NCBI GenBank assembly: GCA_033782935.1 | Contig: JAWQEG010000490.1 | Location: 650,001 to 714,000, forward strand | DNA: 64,000 nt | DNA from: Petrolisthes cinctipes | Lineage: Eukaryota; Arthropoda; Malacostraca; Decapoda; Porcellanidae | Direction of reading: 5' to 3' | Part shown: positions 37,501-53,300 of the stretch, one piece after another | Layout: the number at the start of each line of letters is the position of its first letter | Position numbering within the stretch: position 1 is the first letter of the stretch | Translations under genes and position numbers: made by a program | Notes under the pieces: generated by a model | What the model was told of the DNA's origin: nothing | Databases searched by the model: none | The model's input: only the letters and a program-made list of their open reading frames with translations

Positions 37501-40500
37501 GGTTCCCAGAAGCGATCTCTACATGCCTACTTAGTGCTAGAATGTTTTCAAAATATTGGCTCAAAACATGCTAAAAATCGATATTTTAAGTGTCCAAAGT
37601 CGATTTGTGCATGCATCATCTGTACCCGTTTATATCTCAAATTCAGGCTCAAAACAGCCGAAAATTCGATATTTTGGGATTCCAGAAGTGGACTGTACAT
37701 GCCTACTCCGTGTTAGAATATTTTCAAAATATAGGCCCAAAACATGCTAAAAATCGATATTTTAGGTGCCCAAAGTCGATATCTCAAATTCAGGCCCAAA
37801 ACACCCGAAAATTCGATATTTTGGGGTCCCAGAAGCGAACTGTACGTGCCTACTCCGTGTTAGAGTATTTTCAAAATACAGGCCCAAAACATACTGAAAA
37901 TCGATCTTTTAGGTGCCCAAAAGTCGATATGTGCATGCATCTTTTGTAATCGTTTATATCTCAAATTCAGGCTCCAAAGACCCGAAAATTCGATATTTTG
38001 GGGTCCCAGAAGCGATCTGTACATGTCTAGTCAGTGCTAGCATGTTTTCAAAATATAGCCTCAAAACATGCTAAAAATCGATATTTTAAGTGTCCAAATT
38101 CGATCTGTAACTCGTAGTTAGAGTATTTTCAAAATACAGGCCCAAAACATCCTGAAAATCGATATTTTTGGTGCCCAAAGTCAATATGTGCATGCATCTT
38201 CTGTACCCGTTTGTATATCAATTTCAGGCTCAAAACACCCGAAAATTCGGTATTTTTGGTTCCTAGAAGCTATCTGTACATCCCTACTCCTAGTTAGAAT
38301 GTTTTCAAGATACAGACCCAAAACATGCTCAAAATCGATATTTTAGGTGCCCAAAAGTCGATATGTGCATGCATCTTCTGTACCCGTTTATATCTCAAAT
38401 TAAGGCTCAAAACACCTGAAAATTCGATATTTTGGGGTCCCAGAAGCGATCTGTACATGCCTACTCAGTGCTAGAATATTTTCAAAATATAGGCCCAAAA
38501 CATTCTAAAAATCGATATTTTAGGTGCCCAAAGTCGATATCTCAAATTCAGGCCCAAAACACCCAAAAATTCGATATTTTGGGGTTCCAGAAGCGATCTG
38601 TACATGCCTACTCCGTGTTAGAGTATTTTCAATATACAGGCCCAAAACATACTGAAAATCGATCTTTTAGGTGCTTATAAGTCGATATGTGGATGCATCT
38701 TCTGTACCCGTTTATATTTCAAATTCAGGCTCAAAACACCTGAAAATTCGATATTTTGGGGTCCCAGAAGCGATCTGTACATGTCTAGTCAGTGCTAGAA
38801 TGTTTTCAAAATACAGGCCCAAAACATACTGAAAATCGATCTTTTAGGTGCCCAAAAGTCGATATGTGCATGCATCTTCTGTACCCGTTTTTATCTCAAA
38901 TTCAGGCTCCAAACACCCGAAAATTCGATATTTTTGGGTCCCAGAAGCGATCTGTACATGCCTACTCAGATGCAGGCCCAAAACATGCTGAAAATCGATA
39001 TTTTAGGTGCCCAAAGTCTACATGTGTATGCATCTTATGCACTCGTTTATATCTCAAATTAAACCTCAAAACACCCGAAAATTCGATTATTTTGGGTCCC
39101 AGAAGCGATCTGTACATGTCTAGTCAGTGCTAGAATGTTTTCAAAATATACGCTCAAAACATGCTAAAAATCGATATTTTAAGTATCCAAAGTCGATATG
39201 TGCATGCATCTTCTTTACCCGTTTACATCTCAAATTCAGGCTCAAAACACCCGAAAATTCGATATTTTGGGGTCCCAGAAGTGATCTGTACATGCCTACT
39301 TAATGCTAGAATATTTTCATAATATAGGCCCAAAACATGCAAAAATCGATATTTTAGGTGCCCGAAGTCGATATCTCAAATTCAGGCGCAATACACCCGA
39401 AAATTTGATATTTTTGGGTCCCAGAAGCGAACTGTACATGCCTACTCCGTGTTAGAATATTTTCAAAATATAGGCCCAAAACATGCTAAATTTCGATATT
39501 TTAGGTGCCCAAAGTCGATATCCCAAATTCAGGCGCAATACACCCGAAAATTCGATATTTTTGGGTCCCAGAAGCGAACTGTACATGCCTACTCCGTGTT
39601 AGAATATTTTCAAAATATAGGCCCAAAACATGCTAAAAATCGATATTTTAGGTGCCCAAAGTCGATATCTCAAATTCAGGCCCAAAACACCCGAAAATTC
39701 GATATTTTGGGGTCTCAGAAGCGAACTGTACATGTCTACTCCGTGTTAGAGTATTTTCAAAATACAGGCCCAAAACATACTGAAAATCGATCTTTTAGGT
39801 GCCCAAAAGTCGATATGTGCATGCATCTTCTGTACCCGTTTATATCTCAAATTCTGGCTCCTAAGACCCGAAAATTCGATATTTTGGGGTCCCAGAAGCG
39901 ATCTGTACATGCCTACTCAGATGCAGGCCCAAAACATGCTGAAAATTGATATTTTAGGTGCCCAAAGTCAACATGTGTATGCATCTTCTGCACTCGTTTA
40001 TATCTCAAATTCAACCTTAAAACACCCGGAAATTCGATAATTTTGGGTCCCAGAAGCGATCTGTACATGTCTAGTCAGTGCTAGAATGTTTTCAAAATAT
40101 AGGCTCAAAACATGCTAAAAATCGATATTTTAAGTGTCCAAAGTCGATCTGTAACTCGTAGTTAGAGTATTTTCAAAATACAGGCTTAAAACATGCTGAA
40201 AATCGATATTTTAGGTGCCCAAAGTCAATATGTGCATGCATCTTCTTTACCCGTTTGGATATCAAATTCAGGCTCAAAACACCCGAAAATTCGGTATTTT
40301 TGGTTCCTAGAAGCTATCTGTACATCCCTACTCCTAGTTAGAATGTTTTCAAGATACAGACCAAAAACATGCTCAAAATCGATATTTTAGGTGCCCAAAA
40401 GTCGATATGTGCATGCATCTTCTGTACCCGTTTATATCTCAAATTCAGGCTCAAAACACCTGAAAATTCGATATTTTAGGGTCCCAGAAGCGATCTGTAC

Positions 40501-41350
40501 ATGCCTACTCAGTGCTAGAATATTTTCAAAATATAAGCCCAAAACATTCTAAAAAACGATATTTTAGGTGCCCAAAGTCGATATCTCAAATTCAGGCCCA
40601 AAACACCCAAAAATTCGATATTTTGGGGTTCCAGAAGCGATCTGTACATGCCTACTCCGTGTTAGAGTATTTTCAATATACAGGCCCAAAACATACTGAA
40701 AATCGATCTTTTAGGTGCTTATAAGTCGATATGTGGATGCATCTTCTGTACCCGTTTATATTTCAAATTCAGGCTCAAAACACCTGAAAATTCGATATTT
40801 TGGGGTCCCAGAAGCGATCTGTACATGCCTACTCCGTGTTAGAGTATTTTCAAAATACAGGCCCAAAACATACTGAAAATCGATCTTTTAAGTGCCCAAA
40901 AGTCGATATGTGCATGCATCTTCTGTACCCGTTTTTATCTCAAATTCAGGCTCCAAACACCCGAAAATTCGATATTTTTGGGTCCCAGAAGCGATCTGTA
41001 CATGCCTACTCAGATGCAGGCCCAAAACATGCTGAAAATCGATATTTTAGGTGCCCAAAGTCAACATGTGTATGCATCTTATGCACTCGTTTATATCTCA
41101 AATTAAACCTCAAAACACCCGAAAATTCGATTATTTTGGGTCCCAGAAGCGATCTGTACATGTCTAGTCAGTGCTAGAATGTTTTCAAAATATAGGCTCA
41201 AAACATGCTAAAAATCGATATTTTAAGTATCCAAAGTCGATATGTGCATGCATCTTCTGTACCCGTTTGTATATCAAATTCAGGCTCAAAACACCCGAAA
41301 ATTCGGTATTTTTGGGTCCTTGAAGCGATCTGTACATCCCTTCACCTAGT

Positions 41351-44300
41351 TAGAATGTTTTCAAGATACAGACCCAAAAAATGCTCAAAATCGATATTTT
41401 AGGTGCCCAAAAGTCGATATGTGCATGCATCTTCTGTACCCGTTTATATCTCAAATTCAGGCTCAAAACACCTGAAAATTCGATATTTTGGGGTCCCGGA
41501 AGCGATCTGTACATGCCTACTCAGTGCTAGAATATTTTCAAAATATAGGCCCAAAACATTCTAAAAATTGATATTATGGGTGCCCAAAGTCGATATCTCA
41601 AATCCAGGCCCAAAACACCCAAAAATTCGATATTTTGGGGTTCCATAAGCGATCTGTACATGCCTACTTCGTGTTAGAGTATTTTCAATATACAGGAACA
41701 AAACATACTGAAAATCGATCTTTTAGGTGCCCATAAGTCGATATGTGGATGCATCTTCTGTACCCGTTTATATTTCAAATTCAGTCTCAAAACACCTGAA
41801 AATTCGATATTTTGAGGTCCCAGAAGCGATCTGTACTTGCCTACTCCGTGTTAGAGTATTTTCAAAATACAGGCCCAAAACAAGCTGAAAATCGATATTT
41901 TAGGTGACCAAAGTCAATATGTGTATGCATCTTCTGCACCCGTTTATATACAAAATTCAACCTCAAAACACCCGATAATTCGATATTTTTGGGTCCCAGA
42001 AGCGATCTGTCCATGCCTACTCAGTGCTAGAATGTTTTCAAAATATAGGTCAAAACATGCTAAAAATCGATATTTTAAGTGTCCAAAGTCGATATGTGCA
42101 TGCATCATCTGTACCCGTTTATTTCTCAATTTCAGTCTCAAAACACCCGAAATTTCGATATTTTGGGGTCCCAGAAGTGATCTGTACATGCCTACTTAGT
42201 GCTAGAATATTTTCAAAATATAGGCCCAGAACATACTAAAAAATGATATTTTAGGTACCCAAAGTCGATATCTCAAATTCAGGCCAAAAACACCCGAAAA
42301 TTCGATAATTTGGGGTCCCTGAAGCGAACTGTACATGCCTACTCCGTGTTAGAGTATTTTCAAAATACAGGCCCAAAACATATTGAAAATAGATCTTTTA
42401 GGTGCCCAAAAGTCGATATGTGCATGCATCTTCTGTACCCGTTTATATCCCAAATTCAACCTCAAAACACCCGAAAATTCGTTATTTTGGGGTCCCAGAA
42501 GAGAACTGTACATGCCTACTCCGTGTTAGAGTATTTTCAAAATACAGGCCCAAAACATGCTGAAAATCGATATTTTAGGTGCCCAAAGTCAATATGTGCA
42601 TGCATCTTCTGTACCCGTTTATATCTCAAATTCAGGCTCAAAACCCCCGAAAATTCGATATTTTGGGGTCCCAGAAGCGATCTGTACATGCTTACTCAAG
42701 TCTAGAATATTTTCAAAATATAGGCCCAAAACATGCTAAAAATCTATATTTTAGGTGCCCAAAGTCGATATCTCAAATTCAGGCCCAAAACACCCAAAAA
42801 TTCGATATTTTGGGGTCCCAGAAGCGATCTGTACATGCCTACTCCATGTTAGAGTATTTTCAATATACAGGCCCAAAACATACTGAAAATCGATCTTTTA
42901 GGTGCCCAAAAGTCGATATGTGGATGCATCTTCTGTACCCGTTTATATCTCAAATTTAGGCTCAAAACACCCGAAAATTTGATATTTGGGGGTCCCAGAA
43001 GTGATCTGTACTTGCCTATTCCGTGTTAGAGTATTTTCAAAATACAGGCCCAAAACATACTGAAAATCGATCTTTTAAGTGCCCAAAGTCAATATGTGTA
43101 TGCATCTTCTGCACCCGTTTATATCCCAAATTCAACCTCAAAACACCCGAAAAATCGATATTTTGGGGTCCCATAAGCGATCTGTACATGCCTACTCAGT
43201 GCTAGAATGTTTTCAAAATATAGGCTCAAAACATGCTAAAAATCGATATTTTAAGTGTCCAAAGTCGATAGGTGCATGCATCATCTGTACCCGTTTATAT
43301 CTCAAATTCAGGCTCAAAACACCCGAAAATTCGATATTTTGGGGTCCCAGAAGTGATCTGTACATGCCTACATAGTGCTAGAATATTTTCAAAATATAGG
43401 CCCAAAACATTATAAAAATCGATATTTTAGGTGTCCAAAGTCGATATCTCAAATTCAGGCCCAAAACACCCGAAAATTCGATATTTTGGGGTCCCAGATG
43501 CGAACTGTACATTCCTACTCCGTGTTAGAGTATTTTCAAAATACAGGCCCAAAACATACTGAAAATCGATCTTTTAGGTGCCCAAAAGTCGATATGTGCA
43601 TGCATCTTCTGTACCCGTTTATATCTCAAATTCTGGCTCCAAAGACCCGAAAATTCGATATTTTGGGGTCCCTGAAGCGATCTGTACATGCCTACTCAGA
43701 TGCAGGCCCAAAACATGCTGAAAATCGATATTTTAGGTGCCCAAAGTCAACATGTGTATGCATCTTCTGCACTCGTTTATATCTCAAATTCAACCTCAAA
43801 ACACCCGAAAATTCGATAATTTTGGGTCCCAGAAGCGATCTGTACATGTCTAGTCAGTGCTAGAATGTTTTCAAAATATAGGCTCAAAACATGCCAAAAA
43901 TCGATATTTTAAGTGTCCAAAGTCGATCTGTAACTCGTAGTTAGAGTATTTTCAAAATACAGGCCCAAAACATGCTAAAAATCGATATTTTAGGTGCCCA
44001 AAGTCAATATGTGCATGTATCTTCTGTACCCGTTTGTATATCAAATTCAGGCTCAAAACACCCGAAAATTCGGTATTTTTGGGTCCTAGAAGCAATCTGT
44101 ACATCCCTTCTCCTAGTTAGAATGTTTTCAAGATACAGACCCAAAACATGCTCAAAATCGATATTTTAGGTGCCCAAAAGTCGATATGTGCATGCATCTT
44201 CTGTACCCGTTTATATCTCAAATTCAGGCTCAAAACACCTGAAAATTCGATATTTTGGGGTCCCAGAAGCGATCTCTACATGCCTACTTAGTGCTAGAAT

Positions 44301-47300
44301 GTTTTCAAAATATAGCCTCAAAACATGCTAAAAATCGATATTTTAAGTGTCCAAAGTCGATAGGTGCATACATCATCTGTACCCGTTTATATCTCAAATT
44401 CAGGCTCAAAACACCCGAAAATTCGATATTTTGGGGTCCCTGAAGCGATCTGTACATGCCTACTCAAGTCTAGAATATTTTCAAAATATAGGCCCAAAAC
44501 ATGCTAAAAATCTATATTTTAGGTGCCCAAAGTCGATATCTCAAATTCAGGCCCAAAACCCCCAAAAATTTGATATTTTGGGGTCCCAGAAGCGATCTGT
44601 ACATGCCTACTCCGTGTGAGAGTATTTTCAATATACAGGCCCAAAACATACTGAAAATCGATCTTTTAGGTGCCCATAAGTCGATATGTGGATGCATCTT
44701 CTGTACCCGTTTATATCTCAAATTTAGGCTCAAAACACCCGAAAATTTGATATTGGGGGGTCCCAGAAGCGATCTGTACTTGCCTATTCCGTGTTAGAGT
44801 ATTTTCAAAATACAGGCCCAAAACAAGCTGAAAATCGATATTTTAGTTGACCAAAGTCAATATGTGTATGCATCTTCTGCACCCGTTTATATCCCAAATT
44901 CAACCTCAAAACACCCGAAAAATCGATATTTTGGGGTCCCATAAGCGATCTGTACATGCCTACTCAGTGCTAGAATGTTTTCAAAATATAGGCTCAAAAC
45001 ATGCTAAAAATCGATATTTTAAGTGTCCAAAGTCGATATGTGCATGCATCATCTGTATCCGTTTATATCTCAAATTCAGGCTAAAAACACCCGAAATTTC
45101 GATATTTTGGGGTCCAAGAAGTGATCTGTACATGCCTACTTAGTGCTAGAATATTTTCAAAATATAGGGCCAAAACATGCTAAATATCGATATTTTAGGT
45201 GCCCAAAGTCGATATCACAAATTAAGGCCCAAAACACCCGAAAATTCGATATTTTGGGGTCCCAGAAGCGAACTGTACATGCCTACTCCGAGTTAGAGTA
45301 TTTTCAAAATACAGACCCAAAACATACTGAAAATCGATCATTTAGGTGCCCAAAAGTTGATATGTGCATGCATCTTCTGTACCCGTTTATATCCCAAATT
45401 CAGCCTAAAAACACCCGAAAATTCGATATTTTAGGGTCCCAGAAGTGATCTCTACATGCCTACTTAGTGCTAGAATGTTTTCAAAATATAGGCTCAAAAC
45501 ATGCTAAAAATCGATATTTTAAGTGTCCAAAGTCGATATGTGCATGCATCTTCTGTACCCATTTATATCTCAAATTCAGGCTCAAAACACCTGAAAATTC
45601 GATATTTTGGGGTCCCAGAAGCGATCACTACATGCCTACTTAGTGCTAGAATGTTTTCAAAAAAAAAACTCAAAAACATGCTAAAAATCGATATTTTAAG
45701 TGTCCAAAGTCGATAGGTGCATGCATCATCTGTACCCGATTATATCTAAAAATTCAGGCTCAAAACACCCGAAAATTCGATATTTTGGGGTCCCAGAAGC
45801 GATCTGTACATGCCTACTCAAGTCTAGAATATTTTCAAAATATAGGCCCAAAACATGCTAAAAATCTATATTTTAGGTGCCCAAAGTCGATATCTCAAAT
45901 TCAGGCCCAAAACACCCAAAAATTCGATATTTTGGGGTCCCAGAAGCGATCTGTACATGCCTACTCCGTGTTAGAGTATTTTCAATATACAGGCCCAAAA
46001 CATACTGCAAATCGATCTTTTAGGTGCCCAAAAGTCGATATGTGGATGCATCTTCTGTACCCGTTTATATCTCAAATTTTATTCTCAAAACACCCGAAAA
46101 TTTGATATTTGGGGGTACCAGAAGCGATCTGTACTTGCCTATTCCGTGTTAGAGTATTTTCAAAATACAGGCCCAAAACAAGCTGAAAATCGATATTTTA
46201 GTTGACCAAAGTCAATATGTGTATGCATCTTCTGCACCCGTTTATATCCCAAATTCAACCTCAAAACACCCTAAAAATCGATATTTTAGGGTCCCATAAG
46301 CGATCTGTACATGCCTACTCAGTGCTAGAATGTTTTCAAAATATAGGCTCAAAACATGCTAAAAATCGATATTTTAAGTGTCCAATGTCGATATGTGCAT
46401 GCATCATCTGTACCCGTTTATATCTCAAATTCAGGCTAAAAACACCCGAAATTTCGATATTTTGGGGTTACAGAAGTGATCTGTACATGCCTACTTAGTG
46501 CTAGAATATTTTCAAAATATAGGCCCAAAACATGCTAAAAATCGATATTTTAGGTGCCCAAAGTCGATATCTCAAATTCAGGCCCAAAACTCCCGAAAAT
46601 TCGATATTTTGGGGTCCCAGAAGCGAACTGTACATGCCTACTCCGTGTTAGAGTATTTTCAAAATACAGACCCAAAACAAACTGAAAATCGATCTTTTAG
46701 GTGCCCAAAAGTCGATATGTGCATGCATCTTCTGTACCCGTTTATATCTCAAACTCAGGCTCCAAAGACCCGAAAATTCGATATTTTGGGGTCCCAGAAG
46801 CGATCTGTACATGCCTACTCAGATGCAGGCCCAAAACATGCTGAAAATCGATATTTTAGGTGCCCAAAGTCAACATGTGTATGCATCTTCTGCACTCGGT
46901 TATATCTCAAATTCAATCTCAAAACACCCGAAAATTCGATAATTTTGGGTCCCAGAAGCGATCTGTACATGTCTAGTCAGTGCTAGAATGTTTTCAAAAT
47001 ATAGGCTCAAAACATGCTAAAAATCGATATTTTAAGTGTCCAAAGTTGATCTGTAACTCGTAGTTAGAATGTTTTCAAGATACAGACCCAAAAAATGCTC
47101 AAAATCGATATTTTAGGTGCCCAAAAGTCGATATGTGCATGCATCTTCTGTACCCGTTTATATCTCAAATTCAGGCTCAAAACACCTGAAAATTCGATAT
47201 TTTGGGGTCCCGGAAGCGATCTGTACATGCCTACTCAGTGCTAGAATATTTTCAAAATATAGGCCCAAAACATTCTAAAAATTGATGTTATAGGTGCCCA

Positions 47301-50300
47301 AAGTCGATATCTCAAATTCAGGCCCAAAACACCCAAAAATTCGATATTTTGGGGTTCCATAAGCGATCTGTACATGCCTACTTCGTGTTAGAGTATTTTC
47401 AATATACAGGAACAAAACATACTGAAAATCGATCTTTTAGGTGCCCATAAGTCGATATGTGGATGCATCTTCTGTACCCGTTTATATTTCAAATTCAGTC
47501 TCAAAACACCTGAAAATTCGATATTTTGAGGTCCCAGAAGCGATCTGTACTTGCCTACTCCGTGTTAGAGTATTTTCAAAATACAGGCCCAAAACAAGCT
47601 GAAAATCGATATTTTAGGTGACCAAAGTCAATATGTGTATGCATCTTCTGCACCCGTTTATATACAAAATTCAACCTCAAAACACCCGATAATTCGATAT
47701 TTTTGGGTCCCAGAAGCGATCTGTCCATGCCTACTCAGTGCTAGAATGTTTTCAAAATATAGGCTCAAAACATGCTAAAAATCGATATTTTAAGTGTCCA
47801 AAGTCGATATGTGCATGCATCATCTGTACCCGTTTATTTCTCAATTTCAGTCTCAAAACACCCGAAATTTCGATATTTTGGGGTCCCAGAAGTGATCTGT
47901 ACATGCCTACTTAGTGCTAGAATATTTTCAAAATATAGGCCCAGAACATACTAAAAAATGATATTTCAGGTACCCAAAGTCGATATCTCAAATTCAGGCC
48001 AAAAACACCCGAAAATTCGATAATTTGGGGTCCCTCAAGCGAACTGTACATGCCTACTCCGTGTTAGAGTATTTTCAAAATACAGGCCCAAAACATACTG
48101 AAAATAGATCTTTTAGGTGCCCAAAAGTCGATATGTGCATGCATCTTCTGTACCCGTTTATATCCCAAATTCAACCTCAAAACACCCGAAAATTCGTTAT
48201 TTTGGGGTCCCAGAAGAGAACTGTACATGCCTACTCCGTGTTAGAGTATTTTCAAAATACAGGCCCAAAACATGCTGAAAATCGATATTTTAGGTGCCCA
48301 AAGTCAATATGTGCATGCATCTTCTGTACCCGTTTATATCTCAAATTCAGGCTCAAAACCCCCGAAAATTCGATATTTTGGGGTCCCAGAAGCGATCTGT
48401 ACATGCCTACTCAAGTCTAGAATATTTTCAAAATATAGGCCCAAAACATGCTAAAAATCTATATTTTAGGTGCCCAAAGTCGATATCTCAAATTCAGGCC
48501 CAAAACACCCAAAAATTCGATATTTTGGGGTCCCAGAAGCGATCTGTACATGCCTACTCCGTGTTAGAGTATTTTCAATATACAGGCCCAAAACATACTG
48601 AAAATCGATCTTTTAGGTGCCCAAAAGTCGATATGTGGATGCATCTTCTGTACCCGTTTATATCTCAAATTTAGGCTCAAAACACCCGAAAATTTGATAT
48701 TTGGGGGTCCCAGAAGTGATCTGTACTTGCCTACTCCGTGTTAGAGTATTTTCAAAATACAGACCCAAAACATACTGAAAATTGATCATTTAGGTGCCCA
48801 AAAGTTGATATGTGCATCCATCTTCTGTACCCGTTTATATCCCAAATTCAGCCTCAAAACACCCGAAAATCGATATTTTAGGGTCCCAGAAGCGATCTCT
48901 ACATGCCTACTTAGTGCTAGAATGTTTTCAAAATATAGGCTCAAAACGTGCTAAAAATCGATATTTTAAGTGTCCAAAGTCGATAGGTGCATGCATCATC
49001 TGTACCCGTTTATATCTCAAATTCAGGCTCAAAACACCCGAAAATTCGATATTTTGGGGTCCCAGAAGTGATCTGTACATGCCTACATAGTGCTAGAATA
49101 TTTTCAAAATATAGGCCCAAAACATTATAAAAATCGATATTTTAGGTGTCCAAAGTCGATATCTCAAATTCAGGCCCAAAACACCCGAAAATTCGATATT
49201 TTGGGGTCCCAGATGCGAACTGTACATTCCTACTCCGTGTTAGAGTATTTTCAAAATACAGGCCCAAAACATACTGAAAATTGATCTTTTAGGTGCCCAA
49301 AAGTCGATATGTGCATGCATCTTCTGTACCCGTTTATATATCAAATTCAGGCTCCAAAGACCCGAAAATTCGATATTTTGGGGTCCCTGAAGCGATCTGT
49401 ACATGCCTACTCAGATGCAGGCCCAAAACATGCTGAAAATCGATATTTTAGGTGCCCAAAGTCAACATGTGTATGCATCTTCTGCACTCGTTTATATCTC
49501 AAATTCAACCTCAAAACACCCGAAAATTCGATAATTTTGGGTCCCAGAAGCGATCTGTACATGTCTAGTCAGTGCTAGAATGTTTTCAAAATATAGGCTC
49601 AAAACATGCCAAAAATCGATATTTTAAGTGTCCAAAGTCGATCTGTAACTCGTAGTTAGAGTATTTTCAAAATACAGGCCCAAAACATGCTAAAAATCGA
49701 AATTTTAGGTGCCCAAAGTCAATATGTGCATGTATCTTCTGTACCCGTTTGTATATCAAATTCAGGCTCAAAACACCCGAAAATTCGGTATTTTTGGGTC
49801 CTAGAAGCAATCTGTACATCCCTTCTCCTAGTTAGAATGTTTTCAAGATACAGACCCAAAACATGCTCAAAATCGATATTTTAGGTGCCCAAAAGTCGAT
49901 ATGTGCATGCATCTTCTGTACCCGTTTATATCTCAAATTCAGGCTCAAAACACCTGAAAATTCGATATTTTGGGGTCCCAGAAGCGATCTCTACATGCCT
50001 ACTTAGTGCTAGAATGTTTTCAAAATATAGCCTCAAAACATGCTAAAAATCGATATTTTAAGTGTCCAAAGTCGATAGGTGCATACATCATCTGTACCCG
50101 TTTATATCTCAAATTCAGGCTCAAAACACCCGAAAATTCGATATTTTGGGGTCCCTGAAGCGATCTGTACATGCCTACTCAAGTCTAGAATATTTTCAAA
50201 ATATAGGCCCAAAACATGCTAAAAATTTATATTTTAGGTGCCCAAAGTCGATATCTCAAATTCAGGCCCAAAACCCCCCAAAATTGGATATTTTGGGGTC

Positions 50301-53300
50301 CCAGAAGCGATCTGTACATGCCTACTCCGTGTGAGAGTATTTTCAATATACAGACCCAAAACAAACTGAAAATCGATCTTTTAGGTGCCCAAAAGTCGAT
50401 ATGTGCATGCATCTTCTGTACCCGTTTATATCTCAAACTCAGGCTCCAAAGACCCGAAAATTCGATATTTTGGGGACCCAGAAGCGATCTGTACATGCCT
50501 ACTCAGATGCAGGCCCAAAACATGCTGAAAATCGATATTTTAGGTGCCCAAAGTCAACATGTGTATGCATCTTCTGCACTCGGTTATATCTCAAATTCAA
50601 TCTCAAAACACCCGAAAATTCGATAATTTTGGGTCCCAGAAGCGATCTGTACATGTCTAGTCAGTGCTAGAATGTTTTCAAAATATAGGCTCAAAACATG
50701 CTAAAAATCGATATTTTAAGTGTCCAAAGTTGATCTGTAACTCGTAGTTAGAGTATTTTCAAAATACAGGCCCAAAACATGCTGAAAATCGATATTTTAG
50801 GTGCCCAAAGTCAATATGTGCATGCATCTTCTGTACCCGTTTGTATATCAAATTCAGGCTCAAAACACCCGAAAATTCGGTATTTTCGGGTCCTTGAAGC
50901 GATCTGTACATCCCTTCACCTAGTTAGAATGTTTTCAAGATACAGACCCAAAAAATGCTCAAAATCGATATTTTAGGTGCCCAAAAGTCGATATGTGCAT
51001 GCATCTTCTGTACCCGTTTATATCTCAAATTCAGGCTCAAAACACCTGAAAATTCGATATTTTGGGGTCCCGGAAGCGATCTGTACATGCCTACTCAGTG
51101 CTAGAATATTTTCAAAATATAGGCCCAAAACATTCTAAAAATTGATATTATAGGTGCCCAAAGTCGATATCTCAAATTCAGGCCCAAAACACCCAAAAAT
51201 TCGATATTTTGGGGTTCCATAAGCGATCTGTACATGCCTACTTCGTGTTAGAGTATTTTCAATATACAGGAACAAAACATACTGAAAATCGATCTTTTAG
51301 GTGCCCATAAGTCGATATGTGGATGCATCTTCTGTACCCGTTTATATTTCAAATTCAGTCTCAAAACACCTGAAAATTCGATATTTTGAGGTCCCAGAAG
51401 CGATCTGTACTTGCCTACTCCGTGTTAGAGTATTTTCAAAATACAGGCCCAAAACAAGCTGAAAATCGATATTTTAGGTGACCAAAGTCAATATGTGTAT
51501 GCATCTTCTGCACCCGTTTATATACAAAATTCAACCTCAAAACACCCGATAATTCGATATTTTTGGGTCCCAGAAGCGATCTGTCCATGCCTACTCAGTG
51601 CTAGAATGTTTTCAAAATATAGGCTCAAAACATGCTAAAAATCGATATTTTAAGTGTCCAAAGTCGATATGTGCATGCATCATCTGTACCCGTTTATTTC
51701 TCAATTTCAGTCTCAAAACACCCGAAATTTCGATATTTTGGGGTCCCAGAAGTGATCTGTACATGCCTACTTAGTGCTAGAATATTTTCAAAATATAGGC
51801 CCAGAACATACTAAAAAATGATATTTCAGGTACCCAAAGTCGATATCTCAAATTCAGGCCAAAAACACCCGAAAATTCGATAATTTGGGGTCCCTCAAGC
51901 GAACTGTACATGCCTACTCCGTGTTAGAGTATTTTCAAAATACAGGCCCAAAACATACTGAAAATAGATCTTTTAGGTGCCCAAAAGTCGATATGTGCAT
52001 GCATCTTCTGTACCCGTTTATATCCCAAATTCAACCTCAAAACCCCCGAAAATTCGTTATTTTGGGGTCCCAGAAGAGAACTGTACATGCCTACTCCGTG
52101 TTAGAGTATTTTCAAAATACAGGCCCAAAACATGCTGAAAATCGATATTTTAGGTGCCCAAAGTCAATATGTGCATGCATCTTCTGTACCCGTTTATATC
52201 TCAAATTCAGGCTCAAAACACCCGAAAATTCGATATTTTGGGGTCCCAGAAGCGATCTGTACATGCCTACTCAAGTCTAGAATATTTTCAAAATATAGGC
52301 CCAAAACATGCTAAAAATCTATATTTTAGGTGCCCAAAGTCGATATCTCAAATTCAGCCCCAAAACACCCAAAAATTCGATATTTTGGGGTCCCAGAAGC
52401 GATCTGTACATGCCTACTCCGTGTTAGAGTATTTTCAAAATACAGGCCCAAAACATACTGAAAATCGATCTTTTAGGTGCCCAAAAGTCGATATGTGGAT
52501 GCATCTTCTGTACCCGTTTATATATCAAATTTAGGCTCAAAACACCCGAAAATTTGATATTTGGGGGTCCCAGAAGTGATCTGTACTTGCCTACTCCGTG
52601 TTAGAGTATTTTCAAAATACAGACCCAAAACATACTGAAAATTGATCATTTAGGTGCCCAAAAGTTGATATGTGCATCCATCTTCTGTACCCGTTTATAT
52701 CCCAAATTCAGCCTCAAAACACCCGAAAATCGATATTTTAGGGTCCCAGAAGCGATCTCTACATGCCTACTTAGTGCTAGAATGTTTTCAAAATATAGGC
52801 TCAAAACGTGCTAAAAATCGATATTTTAAGTGTCCAAAGTCGATAGGTGCATGCATCATCTGTACCCGTTTATATCTCAAATTCAGGCTCAAAACACCCG
52901 AAAATTCGATATTTTGGGGTCCCAGAAGTGATCTGTACATGCCTACATAGTGCTAGAATATTTTCAAAATATAGGCCCAAAACATTATAAAAATCGATAT
53001 TTTAGGTGTCCAAAGTCGATATCTCAAATTCAGGCCCAAAACACCCGAAAATTCGATATTTTGGGGTCCCAGATGCGAACTGTACATTCCTACTCCGTGT
53101 TAGAGTATTTTCAAAATACAGGCCCAAAACATACTGAAAATCGATCTTTTAGGTGCCCAAAAGTCGATATGTGCATGCATCTTCTGTACCCGTTTATATA
53201 TCAAATTCAGGCTCCAAAGACCCGAAAATTCGATATTTTGGGGTCCCTGAAGCGATCTGTACATGCCTACTCAGATGCAGGCCCAAAACATGCTGAAAAT

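Larger units (their letters stand above)
25881..41350 (-). repeat. Higher-order repeat C: about 5.3-5.8 kb, nearly three units
   Basis: Units begin near 25889, 31716 and 37033. Anchors at 27288, 32941 and 38432 (spacing 5,653 and 5,491) and at 29081, 34555 and 40193 (5,474 and 5,638) mark the same monomers. The differing spacings come from whole-monomer changes. Unit 1 has an additional monomer near 27612-27780, unit 2 lacks one near its start, and unit 3 has an added 147-bp monomer near 39449-39600. Each unit contains characteristic 158-bp, 147-bp and 81-bp monomers in set order. Confidence 0.85.
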
